A DNA stretch of 7,761 nucleotides. Origin: Thermoplasmatales archaeon UBA582. Lineage in GTDB: Archaea; Thermoplasmatota; Thermoplasmata; Thermoplasmatales; Thermoplasmataceae. Shown here piece after piece: positions 1 to 6,638 of the stretch. A program made the position numbers and the translations under genes. Where the stretch lies: NCBI GenBank assembly GCA_002502705.1, contig DAQB01000051.1, positions 1,959-9,719 on the forward strand, written 5' to 3'. Numbering within the stretch: the stretch's first letter is position 1; every line of letters begins with the position of its first letter. The notes below the pieces were generated by a model. The model searched no databases, was not told the origin of the DNA, and was given only the letters and a program-made list of their open reading frames with translations.

Positions 1-508
1 CCGGAGGAATCATTATTATTTTGTCTCCTTTTATTTCCAGTTTGAGAAGGTCATTTCTGGATGTTGTTGATTCTGTCACAAAGACCGTATCATGGTAGAG
101 AATGAAATAACATCTTTCTATGGCCGTTATAAATTTAGCTGTAACTGGTTTGACCTGCCCGGGAAGAGACCTGGAGTGGAGATGGCGAAAGAATACTACA
201 TTGTGTTTATTTAGAATACTTGAAGAAATCCATGGAACTGCATGCCCAAGGTCGTTCACAACCAGGTCGAAATGATACTTTAATAGAAGAACAGGAAGTG
301 CTAAATGTGGGGCGATGTTTCTGCCAAAGCGATGAATTTCAATTCCCTGCAAATTCTCAACGGGTTTGCAGCCCTGCCAGCCTCCGGTCAGTAGAATTAC
401 TTTGTGCCCTCTCTGAACGAGCCTTGTGCAGACCTCGTTAATGGTTCTCTCTGCACCACCGGCCCTAGGATTCATGGGATCGCGGTGCGCAAGCCAGAGG
501 ATTTTCAC
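1..508 (-). CDS. GT4-type glycosyltransferase, N-terminal part (runs off left edge)
   Basis: The first 169 codons of a glycosyltransferase that continues beyond the left edge. It starts at GTG (506-508). A TAA lies three codons upstream in frame, so no longer start is possible, and the protein begins with a typical first beta strand (KILWLAHRDP). The GGAE motif at residues 17-20 followed by a helix (RTINEVCTRLVQRGHKVILLTG) is the nucleotide-sugar GT4/GT-B N-domain pattern. FFRHLHSR near 106-113 and the FVTES segment near 143-147 fit the acceptor-side Rossmann domain. The catalytic C-domain with its E-x7-E motif is outside the window. It is transcribed divergently from the glycosyltransferase operon at 1074-4233, with its own leaderless promoter. 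It probably acts in the cytosol on a lipid-linked or other glycan acceptor; sugar and acceptor cannot be told. Fold call is firm, exact function unknown. Confidence 0.85.
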   Translation of the reverse strand, partial: MKILWLAHRDPMNPRAGGAERTINEVCTRLVQRGHKVILLTGGWQGCKPVENLQGIEIHRFGRNIAPHLALPVLLLKYHFDLVVNDLGHAVPWISSSILNKHNVVFFRHLHSRSLPGQVKPVTAKFITAIERCYFILYHDTVFVTESTTSRNDLLKLEIKGDKIIMIPP

Positions 509-530
509 AGCCCCTTAATTATCTAGAAAG

Positions 531-537
531 TTATAAA
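531..537 (-). promoter_or_regulatory. TATA box of the leaderless GT4 gene at 1-508
   Basis: Read on the minus strand the site is TTTATAA. Its centre (534) is 26 bp from the first base of the GTG start (508), the spacing from an archaeal TATA box to the transcription start. The mRNA would therefore begin at or next to the start codon. A short GGGG just before the start is a weak ribosome-binding-site candidate and would not be on the transcript if it is leaderless. Seen: sequence and spacing. Inferred: leaderless initiation. Confidence 0.6.
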
Positions 538-656
538 CTATTTTTCTAATATTGATTTTATCTTTACTCACATGGTTGTTTAAATGAAAACACTCAACAG
601 GTGTATGAATTTGAGAATATTATGCAGCATTTTGAAATGAAAATGCTAAGATTTCT

Positions 657-665
657 GGAGGTGAT
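657..665 (+). promoter_or_regulatory. Orphan strong Shine-Dalgarno sequence
   Basis: GGAGGTGAT is a full match to the complement of the archaeal 16S rRNA 3' end. The start codons at normal spacing lead to very short frames: GTG at 673 gives four codons before TAA, and ATG at 678 gives six codons before TAG. The 61-codon frame opens with GTG at 689, too far downstream for normal use. It is either chance or the relic of a gene start whose coding frame has since been broken. Confidence 0.3.
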
Positions 666-1047
666 ACACGAAGTGCTATGGCTCTAACGTGTCGGTAGAC
701 AAGGATCAGAGTATTTCATTCGGTCGCCGTGGGAAAGTTGCTTCAATGACCTGTACATCAGTATCCTCTTCATCAACAAAAGATGTAATGAAGGTCATAA
801 TAGTTGTTTATGATGCATTAAGAAACATAGTTACTGAGAGGTTGGGTTTCAGATATGAAATAACTGGAAGTTGAAAATATAATCAAACATGATTAAGAAG
901 CGAGGGTCAGTCTGCTTACATTTATGACATATTCTAATCGTCAGTTGATCTTCATGAATATCGGCGTGGGAACTCAAAAAAATATATGTGCAGTCACGTT
1001 CGAGTGTCATGGTTCTAATATAGCTCGGGATAAAGCACGTTACATTC

Positions 1048-1061
1048 ATAAGATATCTTAT
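1048..1061 (+). promoter_or_regulatory. 14-bp perfect palindrome in the putative operon promoter
   Basis: ATAAGATATCTTAT reads the same on both strands. It sits 13-26 bp before the preferred ATG (1074) of the operon's first gene. The overlapping TTCATAA (1045-1051), centred 26 bp before that ATG, is a mediocre TATA candidate at the spacing seen for the two clearer promoters here. A dimeric regulator bound to the palindrome could block TBP or the start site. The palindrome is seen; the promoter and operator roles are inference. Confidence 0.35.
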
Positions 1062-1073
1062 TATGGCAGGTAT

Positions 1074-2208
1074 ATGGTAGATGTCACGATTCTTGTAAGA
1101 GTTTTGTGGCCCGGAGGGCCTCAAAGAATCGCAGTAAAGGAAGCTGAACTATTACAAAGAGATGGGTTCACTGTCAATCTCGTTTTTATTCGCGAAACTT
1201 CAAGAAAAGTGGAAGGCATGGTTAACGTTCCACATAAAGTAGTTTTCGGCATTGAATCCAACAGGAGACTGCTCCAGAAATTACTGTTAATGTTGACAAG
1301 ACATTACAATAATGGAAGAGGAGCAGATGCCACTGTGGATCTTGATCTCATAGGGATTTATGAGTTTACGAAAAGTGACACCAAGGTAGTTCTGTACTTC
1401 GATCAGTTTACTTCACTTTTTAGTATATTGAGAAAGTTAAGGGGGCCATTTAAAAAGGTTGTCTTTGTGCACGAAACTGCTTTCCGGGAAAGTTCTCCAT
1501 TGAAAAAAATTATTGAGCGAATAGCTCTAGTAAGTTCGGACTACATACTTACTAATTCTTACTTCAATAAAGAAGTCTTAAACAGTAAAGGTTACAAGAA
1601 TGTAGAGCTGGTGTATCCCGGTATTCAACTTATGCCCAATTTACCAAGCTTTGATGAAAAATCAAATATATGTATAGTTGTAACTGTTTTTGAGCCCTGG
1701 AGGAAACCAGAGATACTGATAGACATTGCAGAGCACTTGAAGAATACAAAGATTGTTATGGCCGGACAGTGGGCTGACTTAGAGTACAAGAGAAAAATTG
1801 AAAATGAAATTGCTAAGCGCAATTTAGTCAATAGGGTACAAATCACTGGAATCGTCGAAGAATCTGTTCTTCATGAATTATACCAGAACTCGAAGGTTGC
1901 GCTCAGATTAGGATATGACGAACACGGCCCAGGAATGGGCTCATTAGAAGCAATTGGATTCGGTCTGCCCTTGGTTGTAAATACGGGCATTGGAATCACA
2001 GAACTTCTTAAAAATTATGGTTATGATCTAATCTTTGAGGAAATTATCCCTGAGGAAATTGCCCAAACTATAGATAAACTTACTTGTGAAAAAAAAAACC
2101 TGGGAAAGATATCATAATATAGTCATAAAAATTGCTGAAAGTAACTCCTGGGATCAACACGCTACCACCCTCACTGGCATAATGAAGAGGCTTTTAGGTG
2201 AAAAATAA
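1074..2208 (+). CDS. GT4-type glycosyltransferase, frame broken at A10 near the 3' end
   Basis: A GT-B glycosyltransferase of about 377 residues once the frame is restored. I prefer ATG 1074 over the in-frame ATG 924. MVDVTILVRVLWPGGPQR starts directly in the first Rossmann strand and GPQR loop, while the 50 codons before it look non-homologous. Other signs are FVHETAFRES (131-140), the inter-domain YPGIQ (181-185), VFEPWRKPE (205-213, the phosphate-binding basic stretch) and DEHGPGMGSLEAIGFGLP (282-299), the acidic active-site motif. E283 and E292 are eight residues apart rather than the usual seven. The continuous frame stops at 2117, but after the A10 run at 2089-2098 the next frame reads WERYHNIVIKIAES and continues to TAA 2206-2208. 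That end overlaps the next gene's ATG by one base, so it is the ancestral C-terminus. The 347-residue short form would lose the last helix. Likely a cytosolic sugar transferase in glycan assembly; donor unknown. Confidence 0.85.
2089..2098 (+). repeat. A10 homopolymer causing a frameshift
   Basis: Ten consecutive A residues lie inside the coding region of the first operon gene. With nine A the upstream frame joins without a break to the downstream 35-codon frame that ends at the next gene's start. With ten it stops at 2117. The run could be a sequencing or assembly miscall, a fixed indel, or a slippery tract for RNA polymerase, the ribosome or replication. Confidence 0.9.
2196..2201 (+). promoter_or_regulatory. 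Ribosome binding site of the second operon gene
   Basis: AGGTGA, six bases before ATG 2208, matches the archaeal anti-Shine-Dalgarno. It lies inside the last codons of the preceding gene. With the TAATG overlap it suggests translational coupling and supports ATG 2208 as the start. Confidence 0.7.
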
Positions 2209-3347
2209 TGAAAGCTCTAATAATTCAGGGCAGCGATGACAAATTCGGCGGGGGAATAGAATCCTTTGTCTCGACATTGATTCAGAATGAGAAGATGAAG
2301 GATGTTAAATTCACTATTTTATATCCCGGCACAGCTGGCTCAGAGAAAACAGTAGAAGAAGATGGAGCGATAACGCATTACCCTATTGAAGTCCCATTTA
2401 ACTTGGAGTCTAAATTATTCAAGCAAATAGATTTGATGCTTTTTAATATCTTTTTGTTGTTTTCAAAGAAAGTATTTTCTGATCACTACGACGTGATTCA
2501 TGTTAATGGAATTGCCGGAGCACTGATCCCTTACAGATTTTCAAAACGCTCCTTATTTACCATTCACGGTAATGCTCTTGTCAGCTTTATGGAGCAGAGA
2601 AGCTTATACAGCAAAAGCCAATTGGTTTTTAATTTTCTTAATTCTTTATTGTACTACACTTTTGAACTCTTTGCATTGAAATTTTCCAGGATAGTCGTTT
2701 CCGTTTCGCCCTCTGTAAGAAATAAATTTGCCAGAATCAGCAACAAAAGTATCATTGTGGTACCTAATGGTATAGAATTCAAAGGCCGTTCTAAGAGCAC
2801 CAAAGCAGAGATAGAAAAGAAGTACAATATCAAGGAAGGAGCATTCATTTGCTTATGGGTTGGCAGAAATCCTGAAAGGAAGGGATTGAGCACCGCAATT
2901 AATTCTTTGATAAATATTGATAACGCCTACCTACTTGTAGTTGGCACTCCCAGACTTACACCTTTAGTGAACAATAAAAATGTTATATACTGTGGTAATT
3001 TGACAAGGACCGATTTGGATGGACTGTACACAACCTCTGATCTGCTGATCTTTCCATCAAGATACGAGGCCATGAGTTATACAATAATAGAAGCGTTATC
3101 TGTTGGTCTGCCAGTAATTGCTTTTAGGAAAGAGTTCATTACAGATATTGTCGGCATGAACTATCCTTTACTGTGCGACAGTGAAGGAGAATTTAGAATG
3201 AAAATTAAAGACCTAATGACCTGGAGTAAAGAAGATATCGGAAGACTTAGGGAACTCTCCATTTCCATATCTAGAAATTTCACCGCAGATGCTATGGCAA
3301 CAAAGTATTTTGAACTGTACCGGGAGATCTCTGATGAGAAGCAATAA
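2208..3347 (+). CDS. GT4-type glycosyltransferase (GT-B fold)
   Basis: Intact 379-residue GT-B retaining-type glycosyltransferase, normal length for the family. It opens with MKALIIQGSDDKFGGGIESF, whose glycine loop (13-17) precedes the first helix. The N-domain also shows DVIHVNG (95-101) and FTIHG (117-121). VVPNGIE (184-190) marks the linker to the donor domain. The donor domain has VGRNPERKGL (218-227), with the R/K pair that contacts the donor phosphates, then YLLVVGT (241-247). The catalytic E287-x7-E295 motif lies in SRYEAMSYTIIEALSVGLP. No membrane segment or signal peptide is evident, so it should work on the cytosolic membrane face. It overlaps its neighbours on both sides (1 bp upstream, 14 bp downstream), so it is co-transcribed with them. 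Sugar donor and acceptor are not readable from sequence. Confidence 0.93.
   Translation: MKALIIQGSDDKFGGGIESFVSTLIQNEKMKDVKFTILYPGTAGSEKTVEEDGAITHYPIEVPFNLESKLFKQIDLMLFNIFLLFSKKVFSDHYDVIHVNGIAGALIPYRFSKRSLFTIHGNALVSFMEQRSLYSKSQLVFNFLNSLLYYTFELFALKFSRIVVSVSPSVRNKFARISNKSIIVVPNGIEFKGRSKSTKAEIEKKYNIKEGAFICLWVGRNPERKGLSTAINSLINIDNAYLLVVGTPRLTPLVNNKNVIYCGNLTRTDLDGLYTTSDLLIFPSRYEAMSYTIIEALSVGLPVIAFRKEFITDIVGMNYPLLCDSEGEFRMKIKDLMTWSKEDIGRLRELSISISRNFTADAMATKYFELYREISDEKQ
3323..3328 (+). promoter_or_regulatory. Ribosome binding site deciding the start of the GT2 gene
   Basis: GGAGAT ends five bases before ATG 3334. It favours that start over the in-frame ATG at 3289, which would add 15 residues unlike a GT2 N-terminus and a 59-bp overlap with the upstream gene. 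Confidence 0.55.
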
Positions 3348-4233
3348 TGCTCTAATTATCCCGACGCTTGGAAATTTTGAACTTTTGAAAAATATAAGCC
3401 CGTATTTAAACAGACAGTCTTTTCAGGACTTTAACATAATATTTGTTATTGGAAAAAATGTTGACCCATCGTTTTTCAGGGAGCGAATGGATAAACTTTT
3501 GAATCTTAATTATGAGGTCATATCTCAGTCCCAAAGTGGAATCATAGATGCCATGAACACAGTACTAGGACTTAATTTTCGACTGATGGTCCTCACAGAT
3601 GATGACGCGGAACCCTCAACTTCCTATGTTTCTAATGCGATTGACTTCCTAGAGAAACACGAAGATGTCGGCATGGTATTTGGAAAAGTAAACGGCGTTT
3701 TCCCGGATACAGTTAAATTCAAATTTCTGAGGGGATTCAATTCATTGGCTTCAAGAATTAGTCTGTTTGGACGATCTCCTTATAGATATTTTAATACAGC
3801 CGGACTGCCTTCTGGCAGTTATTTGTGTCCCTCCAATAATAAGAGTGTGGAAGACTACATGCCCATTGGCGTATGCATGGCATGGCGCCATGACTTAATA
3901 AATGATTTCAAGCTTCCAAATTATGGCAGTCATGGTATTTTTTTCGAATCTTATATCTCATCAGCATTATGGTCTAAAGGGTTAACTACATACTTTTCAC
4001 CCAGACTGGAAGTAGGCCATATGACTAGGGAATCTTTGAGCAGGTCAAAGAGCTCCTCCTTGGATATTTTGAGAGAGATGTATCTGACTCCTAAAGTTCT
4101 TTACAGTTCTGGATTTGAAATAGATTTGGAAGCAGTGAAAAGGTTGCTCTCCATCACAAAACTGCTCCCGGGCAATAGTGGAAAGGTTATAGGGAAAGAC
4201 TTGAAGGAGTTCTTAGAATATGCCCGGAAATGA
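3334..4233 (+). CDS. GT2-type (GT-A fold) glycosyltransferase
   Basis: A 299-residue family-2-like glycosyltransferase. The N-terminus NNALIIPTLGNFELLKN (4-20) is the classic first strand and loop that binds the nucleotide. SQSQSGIIDAMNTVLG (64-79) matches the region before the metal site. LTDDDAEPS (87-95) supplies the DxD-type metal and diphosphate motif (D89-D91). MPIGVCMAWRHDLI (176-189) is the acceptor-site strand, GIFFESYISSALWSKG (201-216) is the counterpart of the ED motif carrying the likely catalytic acid E205, and H229 follows. No membrane helix is apparent, unlike dolichol-phosphate sugar synthases with C-terminal helices, so a soluble or peripheral cytosolic enzyme adding a sugar to a glycan intermediate is likely. 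It starts 14 bp inside the previous gene, which ties it to the operon. The last 50 residues show no known domain. Donor and linkage are unknown. Confidence 0.88.
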   Translation: MRSNNALIIPTLGNFELLKNISPYLNRQSFQDFNIIFVIGKNVDPSFFRERMDKLLNLNYEVISQSQSGIIDAMNTVLGLNFRLMVLTDDDAEPSTSYVSNAIDFLEKHEDVGMVFGKVNGVFPDTVKFKFLRGFNSLASRISLFGRSPYRYFNTAGLPSGSYLCPSNNKSVEDYMPIGVCMAWRHDLINDFKLPNYGSHGIFFESYISSALWSKGLTTYFSPRLEVGHMTRESLSRSKSSSLDILREMYLTPKVLYSSGFEIDLEAVKRLLSITKLLPGNSGKVIGKDLKEFLEYARK

Positions 4234-4239
4234 TTCCGG
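4224..4239. other. Short hairpin at the convergent gene junction
   Basis: CCGGAA-ATGA-TTCCGG forms a perfect 6-bp stem with a 4-base loop. It includes the TGA of the GT2 gene and lies just before the stop of the facing membrane-protein gene. No U-run follows on either strand, so it is not a canonical terminator. It could stabilise or separate two convergent transcripts that are only 10 bp apart, or be chance. Confidence 0.3.
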
Positions 4240-4243
4240 CGCT

Positions 4244-6559
4244 TCAAACATTCCGTCTAACAAATACTACCAGGTACCACAGGAAAACTGAGGAAATTAC
4301 AAGAAAAGCAGTTCCGATGATGAAATTGGCCAGATTCTCTTCAAAAACAACTGCTGAAAATGCTAGTGGAGGATTGTACTTTAAAGTTATGGGGTCTGTG
4401 CCATTATAGTAACCATAAATCTGTACAGTATTATGACTAGCCACCTCATTACCAGGTATCCCTATGCTTGTTTGGAATTCGGTTGAATAATTTCCCAACA
4501 TTATATTATTGAAAAGGACAGATATAGTTGACGATAGAGACAGATAGAGGGAAAGTGTCACATTTGGTATCACTGATGAATTCACACTAAGCACAGGGAT
4601 TGATGAAGTATTCACATGAACGTTGACGTTTGAAATATACGTTCGGAAGTATGCCCCAGATTTGCCTATGTATGAGACTGAAAGATCAGCGTTATTCTGC
4701 GGAACTTTAATTATCAAATTGTAATAGCCTGAAGAAACTGTTTCCGAATCAATAATCTCAAAAAAGTTATATGTACCATCAACAGTTTGAACCTTATACG
4801 TAAAGTTTGTCAAATTCAAATACTGATTTGAATTGGAACCCTGCAAATAAACAAAAGGTGTAATGTTGCTTCCAAAAATCACGAAGAAACCGTGAAACGT
4901 CGAATTAAAGGGAAAGTAGAAATTTTCTGAATAAGTGGCGTTAGGTTGTGCCCCAATCAGTGAAGTCTGATCGAAATCTCCAATATCGGTTGTTTTAGGA
5001 GGGCCAGACGGTATTTGCAACATATATGTGCCATCGATTTTTGCGTAGTTATCCAAGGAAGACCATAATGCACCCATGTCGATACCGTATTGCTGATTTG
5101 ACGAGTTTTTCGAGATACTTGCGCTGTAGGTCTCTTGCATCAGTGAGCCCACCGAGGGTATGGTAGAGGGCGGATTATGTATTCCTGGAGCTACTAAGAC
5201 CAGTGTAATCAGTGTAAATATCACCAGGTAAGAAGTCATCTTAATTACCTTTCCATTCAAAGGCATCTCAGATGCGCTTGTTTTCGTATTTTCAGATTTT
5301 GAGGTGGCTGCGGGATGCTCCTTATATAAGAAATAAACCAAGTATATGAAAAGGGCAATAAAATAAAGAGATTCTAGCGTGTAGTATATAAATATTGGAG
5401 ATTTTAAAAAATATGCATTTATTGCAGGATTTAAATCATAAAAGAAACCAAACATTACTGCCGTCGATGAAGTTATAAATGCACCGATATCAAAAAAAGT
5501 TAATAGAGTTAAAAAACTTAGATGATGATAGTCTTTCCTTATGGAGAATAAAAGAATTGAAAAAGGGGCAATTGCTACAAGATACTGTGGATCACTGTGC
5601 GGGACAAATAATACAAATATAATTGATTCTATGAAATATATCTTGATGAGATCTAGAAGCGTTGGTTTTTTGGACAGGAAGATAAACCCGATCCCGGCAA
5701 TGACCATAGCCGAAATGAAAATAATTAAACCTGCGAGTAGGGGGATTACATAACCATTTATCTCCCATATCATGAGGTATGGTCCCCAAGCCCCATTGGC
5801 TCCTAATCCAGTAACACCAGAGGGCGTTACTACTGCGATGCTTCCCAAGATCGACCCCTCACTTAGTGATATCCCATAGATATGATAAACAAAAATTGGT
5901 AAACCTTGACCAAATAGAATTATCAACAAAAAGATTGCGAGATATGTTAGTGATATTCGCTTGCTTGTCTTGCGATAAACAAAATACAAAACAGGTATAA
6001 TCAGAAACACAGGATATATATAAGTTGCTGCCGCCATACCAAGAAATACGGATGACATGAAATATTTACTTTTATAAAGAAACACTATGGAAAAAATTTC
6101 GAAGAATAAAGCAATAATGAGCCCGTTTCCATGAAAAGCAGCATCATATAGTACTATGGGCGTCAGAAGAAAAATAAATGCAATTGAACTCGCCAATCGA
6201 TGCCGGAGACCTTCTTTGATTTGGATAAAATATATCCCGATTGCCGTTAACCCCATGGAAACCAAAAATGGTAATTTGATAGAAAATTCCTGCACCATGA
6301 CATTTTCCATGCCGAAAAGTGCAAAAGGTATATTGAATAAATAACCAGCCACCATCATTATGTAATAATAGATTCCAAATGGCCAAAAATAGAAAATGTT
6401 CTTTCCGAATATATAAAAGTAGTAATACTGTGTCAGAAATGAAGCTTCGTCATAGGGATAACCAGTGGAAAATGATATTATTATTATGCAAATTGAAATT
6501 ATTCCTAGTAAGATTAATTTATCATGCTTTCTCCACTGATCCGAGAAGAAATATGACAT
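4244..6559 (-). CDS. Polytopic GT-C-like membrane glycosyltransferase with sequon-rich ectodomain
   Basis: A 771-residue membrane protein. Residues 14-31 form the first helix. The following loop carries GYPYDEAS with D37/E38, the acidic pair expected in the first outer loop of GT-C enzymes that use polyprenyl-phosphate sugars. About eleven more helices lie between roughly 60 and 412, with HGNG (143-146), ATYIYPVFLIIP (178-189) and DPQYLVAIAPF (323-333), patterns reminiscent of GT87/PIG-M-like transferases. A charged, hydrophilic cytosolic linker (413-440) and a helix (441-459) lead to a beta-rich outer domain (about 460-740) with eleven N-x-S/T sequons, from N485 to N719. A last helix (743-766) and RRN end the chain. 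No WWDYG motif is present, so it is not AglB. It is convergent with the glycosyltransferase operon and has its own leaderless promoter. Likely role (inference): transfer of a sugar from a lipid carrier outside the membrane. The GT-C call rests on topology and short motifs; a non-enzymatic surface protein remains possible. Confidence 0.8.
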   Translation of the reverse strand: MSYFFSDQWRKHDKLILLGIISICIIIISFSTGYPYDEASFLTQYYYFYIFGKNIFYFWPFGIYYYIMMVAGYLFNIPFALFGMENVMVQEFSIKLPFLVSMGLTAIGIYFIQIKEGLRHRLASSIAFIFLLTPIVLYDAAFHGNGLIIALFFEIFSIVFLYKSKYFMSSVFLGMAAATYIYPVFLIIPVLYFVYRKTSKRISLTYLAIFLLIILFGQGLPIFVYHIYGISLSEGSILGSIAVVTPSGVTGLGANGAWGPYLMIWEINGYVIPLLAGLIIFISAMVIAGIGFIFLSKKPTLLDLIKIYFIESIIFVLFVPHSDPQYLVAIAPFSILLFSIRKDYHHLSFLTLLTFFDIGAFITSSTAVMFGFFYDLNPAINAYFLKSPIFIYYTLESLYFIALFIYLVYFLYKEHPAATSKSENTKTSASEMPLNGKVIKMTSYLVIFTLITLVLVAPGIHNPPSTIPSVGSLMQETYSASISKNSSNQQYGIDMGALWSSLDNYAKIDGTYMLQIPSGPPKTTDIGDFDQTSLIGAQPNATYSENFYFPFNSTFHGFFVIFGSNITPFVYLQGSNSNQYLNLTNFTYKVQTVDGTYNFFEIIDSETVSSGYYNLIIKVPQNNADLSVSYIGKSGAYFRTYISNVNVHVNTSSIPVLSVNSSVIPNVTLSLYLSLSSTISVLFNNIMLGNYSTEFQTSIGIPGNEVASHNTVQIYGYYNGTDPITLKYNPPLAFSAVVFEENLANFIIGTAFLVISSVFLWYLVVFVRRNV

Positions 6560-6567
6560 AATGATTT

Positions 6568-6581
6568 GGCTTTATGAAGCC
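6568..6581 (-). repeat. Inverted repeat between TATA box and start of the GT-C-like gene
   Basis: GGCTTTATGAAGCC (plus strand) is GGCTT and AAGCC around a 4-base centre. It fills the space between the TATA box (6583-6590) and the predicted transcription start at about 6559-6560. Its position is that of a repressor operator. The symmetry is seen; the function is inferred. Confidence 0.35.
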
Positions 6582-6582
6582 G

Positions 6583-6590
6583 TTTATATT
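6583..6590 (-). promoter_or_regulatory. TATA box of the leaderless GT-C-like gene
   Basis: Read on the minus strand the site is AATATAAA. Its centre is about 27 bp upstream of the A of the ATG (6559), placing transcription start on or beside the start codon. No Shine-Dalgarno sequence precedes the ATG, in keeping with a leaderless mRNA. This also supports ATG 6559 as the start. Confidence 0.6.
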
Positions 6591-6638
6591 AAATGTTTTT
6601 ATCCTTTGTAACTGGTCAGTCTGTTGTGCTTGTCAATT

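Larger units (their letters stand above)
538..1073. other. Gene-poor intergenic stretch between divergent glycosyltransferases
   Basis: No convincing gene found on either strand. The longest plus-strand open frame within it (GTG at 689 to TGA at 874, 61 codons) is serine-rich in its middle and resembles no family I know. A stop-free plus-strand run at about 556-687 (ending VIHEVLWL) has no good start. A minus-strand ATG frame of about 30 codons overlaps the first of these. The frame upstream of residue 1 of the next gene is also open back to 924, but the reading there lacks a recognisable domain. The stretch could hold the decayed remains of a gene, regulatory DNA, or a small unrecognised gene. 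It also contains an orphan ribosome binding site (657-665) and a palindrome (1048-1061), listed separately. Confidence 0.5.

Noticed and set aside
924..1073. In-frame 50-codon N-terminal extension of the first operon glycosyltransferase.
   Set aside because: It precedes the canonical first Rossmann strand and resembles no domain. ATG 1074 lies at a leaderless spacing from a TATA-like site.
849..1124. Minus-strand 91-codon frame.
   Set aside because: No domain, no promoter or ribosome binding site, and it overlaps the start of a real gene on the other strand.
4244..6559. Oligosaccharyltransferase AglB as identity of the large membrane protein.
   Set aside because: The topology is similar, but there is no WWDYG motif and the outer domain lacks the AglB signature.
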